NCBI GenBank assembly: GCA_002779455.1
Contig: PEWM01000241.1
Coordinates: forward strand, 1-6,048
Length of the DNA: 6,048 nt
From: Deltaproteobacteria bacterium CG07_land_8_20_14_0_80_60_11
GTDB lineage: Bacteria; Desulfobacterota; Desulfobaccia; Desulfobaccales; 0-14-0-80-60-11
Direction of reading: 5' to 3'
Below, piece after piece: positions 3,818 to 6,048 of this stretch. Below the pieces are notes generated by a model. That model was not told the origin of the DNA, did not search any database, and saw only the letters and a program-made list of their open reading frames with translations. A program made the translations under genes and the position numbers. Every line of letters begins with the position of its first letter. Positions within the stretch are counted from its first letter, which is position 1.

Positions 3818-6048
3818 CTAAGTCTGATTTTCCTCGGCGGGGTCCGGCGATTCCCGGTGGACCGGAAGTTCGATGGCAAAGGTCGTCCCCTCTTCTCCGG
3901 TCCGCTCCACGTAGATTCGCCCCATGTGTTTCTGAATGATGCCGTAGCTGATGGACAATCCCAGGCCCACGCCCTTGCCCACATCCTTGGTGGTAAAGAA
4001 CGGGTCGAAGAGGCGGCTGAGCAAGTGTTCCGGGATGCCGGGGCCGGTGTCCTGTAAACGGATAAGCACCTGGTCGCCGCCTTTGGCCGCCTCGGTGCTG
4101 ACGGTGAGCCGGCCCTCCCCCTGGATGGACTCCCCGCCGTTCATCAACAGATTGATGAACACCTGCTCCAGTTTGTTCTTGTCGCCCAAGACGGTGGGCA
4201 GGTGCGGATCGAGTTCCTGAACCAGTCGGATGCTCTGGAACATGAGATGATCCTCCACCAGGGAGATCACCTCTTCCAGGACGGCGTTGATAGAAAGGGG
4301 CACCATCTTGGAGGGCATGTGGCGGGAGAACTCCAGCAGTCCCTGGACGATCTCCTTGCAGCGGGTGGCCTCCCTGACAATCTTCTCCACCTGGGTCCGT
4401 TCCGCCGCGCCGGGGTCCAGGTCCTCCAGGAGCAGGTAGCTGTACACCAGAATGCCCCCCAGGGGATTGTTGATTTCATGGGCCACCCCCGCGGCCAGTT
4501 GTCCCAGGGCCGCCAGCTTTTCGGTGCGGCTCAGGTGCTCCTCCAGGTGCTTTTTGTGGGTGATGTCCCGGATATGGGTCTGGATGGCGGGCTGGCCTTC
4601 GTAGGTGGTAGGGAACGAGACGCCCTCCAGATCGAATTTGCTGCCGTCCTTTTTGACCCCCTTCATTTCAAAGATCCGGGGGGTGGAAGCCCCGCGCTGC
4701 ACTTGCGTCTGCCACCGCTCCACCACCTGGCGGTACTGGGGATCCACAAACTGGAGCAGCGATCGGTTCAGCATCTGTTCGGGTTCCTGGTAATGGAACA
4801 TCTCCAGGCAGGCCCGATTCACGTACAGGAGATTCAGGTTGCGGTGCAGGACGATGCCATCCAGGGAGGTTTCCACCAGGCGGCGGAACTTATCTTCGGA
4901 ATCCGTCAGTTCCCGGGCCAGCTGTTCCCGCTTGGTCATGTCCAGGATGACCTGCACCGCCCCCTGGATGCGGCCCTCATCATCATAGATGGGGGAGGCG
5001 GTATGATAGAGATAGCGTTCCCGGCCCCGGAAGTTGGGGAAATACTCGTAGGCCTCATAGGCCCCCGGCAGGTTGGGGGAGGGTTTGAGATTCTTGTCCC
5101 CGAAAAACTTTTCCAGGGCCTTGATATTTTGCTCCACCACCAGGGAGGCCATGGACGGCCGCTCATGGGTGTAGAAGGGCAGCCAGTAACGGTAAGTCCC
5201 CACCATTTCATGCCGGGAAACCCCGGTCAATTCCTCGCAGGCCCGGTTCCAGTAGATGATGCGGTGGGTGCGGTCAATGACGAAGGTGGGTACCGGCAGG
5301 CCTTCCAGAATGCCTTCGGTGGTCTTCTTCTCCCGCAGGAGCTCCCATTCCTTGAGCTTGCGTTCGTTGATATTCTTCAAGATGCCTTCGTAACCGGTGA
5401 TGCGGCCCTTCTTATTCCGGCGCACGATGCCGGTGAGCAGGGCGTAGACCTGGCCGCCAGTCTGCGGTTTCAGGGTCAATTCCAGGTCCCGGATGTAGTC
5501 CTCCACTTCCACCTTGAGCTGAAACCGCTCCCAGTCGCGCGGCTCTTGAAAGATTTCCCGCAGATGGGGCAGGCTGAGGGCCTCGGCCTTGGAGGAAAAC
5601 TTCAAGAGTTCCACCCCCGCCGGATTGAGGTCCAGGAGGCGGCCCTTCAGGTCGGTGACGAAAATCATGTCCTTGGAACCTTCAAAGATGCGGCGGTAGC
5701 GCTTCTCCGAACGCCGCAGCTGGTGATAGAGGCGGGCGTTTTCAATGGCCAGGCCGATCTGGTTCCCCAGGATGCCGAGGAAATACTTCTGGCGCCGGGA
5801 AGACCGGAAGGGTCGGGCACTTTTCGCCGCCAGATTGAGGAACCCGATAATATCGTCCCGATATCTCAGGGGAATGCTGGCCACCGCCCGGAACGCCGGG
5901 TCTTGCCGGATCAGATCGGTAAAGGTGGAAGACAACAGGCGCGGGTCATCGCGGATATCCTTAATGATCAAGGGTTCGACGGCATGGGCCAGGTTGGGCC
6001 CCATAATGCCTTCCAGCGCCCCGCCGGAGAGCTGGTCCAGGTACTCCT
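3818..6048 (-). CDS. Multi-sensor histidine kinase (GAF-PAS-PAS-PAS-HisKA-HATPase), 5' end outside window
   Basis: The sensor half of a two-component system. It autophosphorylates a His and passes the phosphate to an unseen response regulator. The frame is open to the right edge, so the N-terminus is missing. Positions below count from M at 6004, which is probably internal. Residues 1-95 are the C-terminal part of a GAF domain (FRAVASIPLRYRDDIIGFLNL, NQIGLAIENARLY). PAS1 is about 100-220, PAS2 about 228-365 and PAS3 about 370-490. HisKA is 494-562 with H509 in AAGVAHEINNPLGG. HATPase_c is about 605-715: N box NLLMNGGES (618-626), G1 DTGPGIP (652-658), F box FDPFFTTK (666-673), G2 GVGLGLS (678-684). 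No membrane helix is visible, so it may be cytosolic. PAS2 carries an insert of about 50 residues (WLPFYTHERPSMASLVV onward). The catalytic core is NtrB/AtoS-like. Ligand and target are unknown. It ends with TAG at 3818, 216 bp before atpZ. Confidence 0.95.
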   Translation of the reverse strand, partial: EYLDQLSGGALEGIMGPNLAHAVEPLIIKDIRDDPRLLSSTFTDLIRQDPAFRAVASIPLRYRDDIIGFLNLAAKSARPFRSSRRQKYFLGILGNQIGLAIENARLYHQLRRSEKRYRRIFEGSKDMIFVTDLKGRLLDLNPAGVELLKFSSKAEALSLPHLREIFQEPRDWERFQLKVEVEDYIRDLELTLKPQTGGQVYALLTGIVRRNKKGRITGYEGILKNINERKLKEWELLREKKTTEGILEGLPVPTFVIDRTHRIIYWNRACEELTGVSRHEMVGTYRYWLPFYTHERPSMASLVVEQNIKALEKFFGDKNLKPSPNLPGAYEAYEYFPNFRGRERYLYHTASPIYDDEGRIQGAVQVILDMTKREQLARELTDSEDKFRRLVETSLDGIVLHRNLNLLYVNRACLEMFHYQEPEQMLNRSLLQFVDPQYRQVVERWQTQVQRGASTPRIFEMKGVKKDGSKFDLEGVSFPTTYEGQPAIQTHIRDITHKKHLEEHLSRTEKLAALGQLAAGVAHEINNPLGGILVYSYLLLEDLDPGAAERTQVEKIVREATRCKEIVQGLLEFSRHMPSKMVPLSINAVLEEVISLVEDHLMFQSIRLVQELDPHLPTVLGDKNKLEQVFINLLMNGGESIQGEGRLTVSTEAAKGGDQVLIRLQDTGPGIPEHLLSRLFDPFFTTKDVGKGVGLGLSISYGIIQKHMGRIYVERTGEEGTTFAIELPVHRESPDPAEENQT

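Noticed and set aside
1..6048. CRISPR array, tRNA, rRNA or insertion sequence
   Set aside because: No direct-repeat/spacer periodicity, no cloverleaf with a CCA-type acceptor stem, no rRNA signature and no transposase motifs were seen.

Overview
The window reads as a GC-rich bacterial chromosome segment with all recognisable genes on the minus strand. I infer an anaerobic Desulfobacterota (former Deltaproteobacteria) relative. The reasons are a small Fo-only ATP synthase cluster (atpZ-atpI-atpB-atpE) with no F1 genes beside it, a subunit c with a signal-peptide-like N-terminal extension, a Rex redox regulator next door, a multi-PAS/GAF histidine kinase, and REP-like hairpin repeats in the spacers. 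The lineage is an inference from gene content only.

Layout from right to left, in the direction of transcription. At 6048-3818 lies a large sensor histidine kinase whose N-terminus is outside the window (GAF-PAS-PAS-PAS-HisKA-HATPase). After about 215 bp comes the Fo operon: atpZ (3601-3368, TTG start, with a possible overlapping 16-codon leader), atpI (3360-2929), atpB (2954-2277) and atpE (2159-1779). A two-hairpin REP-like repeat sits between atpB and atpE. A strong intrinsic terminator (1763-1738) closes the operon. Next is rex (1677-1030), with a near-consensus Rex operator (1726-1707) in its own upstream region, so autoregulation by NADH/NAD+ ratio is likely. The end of rex overlaps a compact three-way-junction inverted repeat (981-1034).

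The remaining 660 bp (369-1029) holds no gene but is densely structured. It contains a perfect 14-bp palindrome, an AT-rich sigma70-like promoter, two stretches resembling GEMM-I (cyclic-di-GMP-I) riboswitch aptamers in tandem, a weak terminator-like hairpin, a REP doublet, and then a good Shine-Dalgarno. These appear to form the long 5' leader of a secreted protein that starts with GTG at 368 and runs off the left edge.

Functionally, the middle of the window links energy conservation (Fo: ion channel, c-ring and assembly factors) with redox sensing (Rex). The left part looks like a second-messenger-controlled leader driving an exported surface or extracellular protein. The most interesting signals are the tandem riboswitch-like leader, the Rex operator, the structure at the rex stop codon, the Na+-type residues in subunit c, and the leader/G-tract arrangement at the atpZ start.
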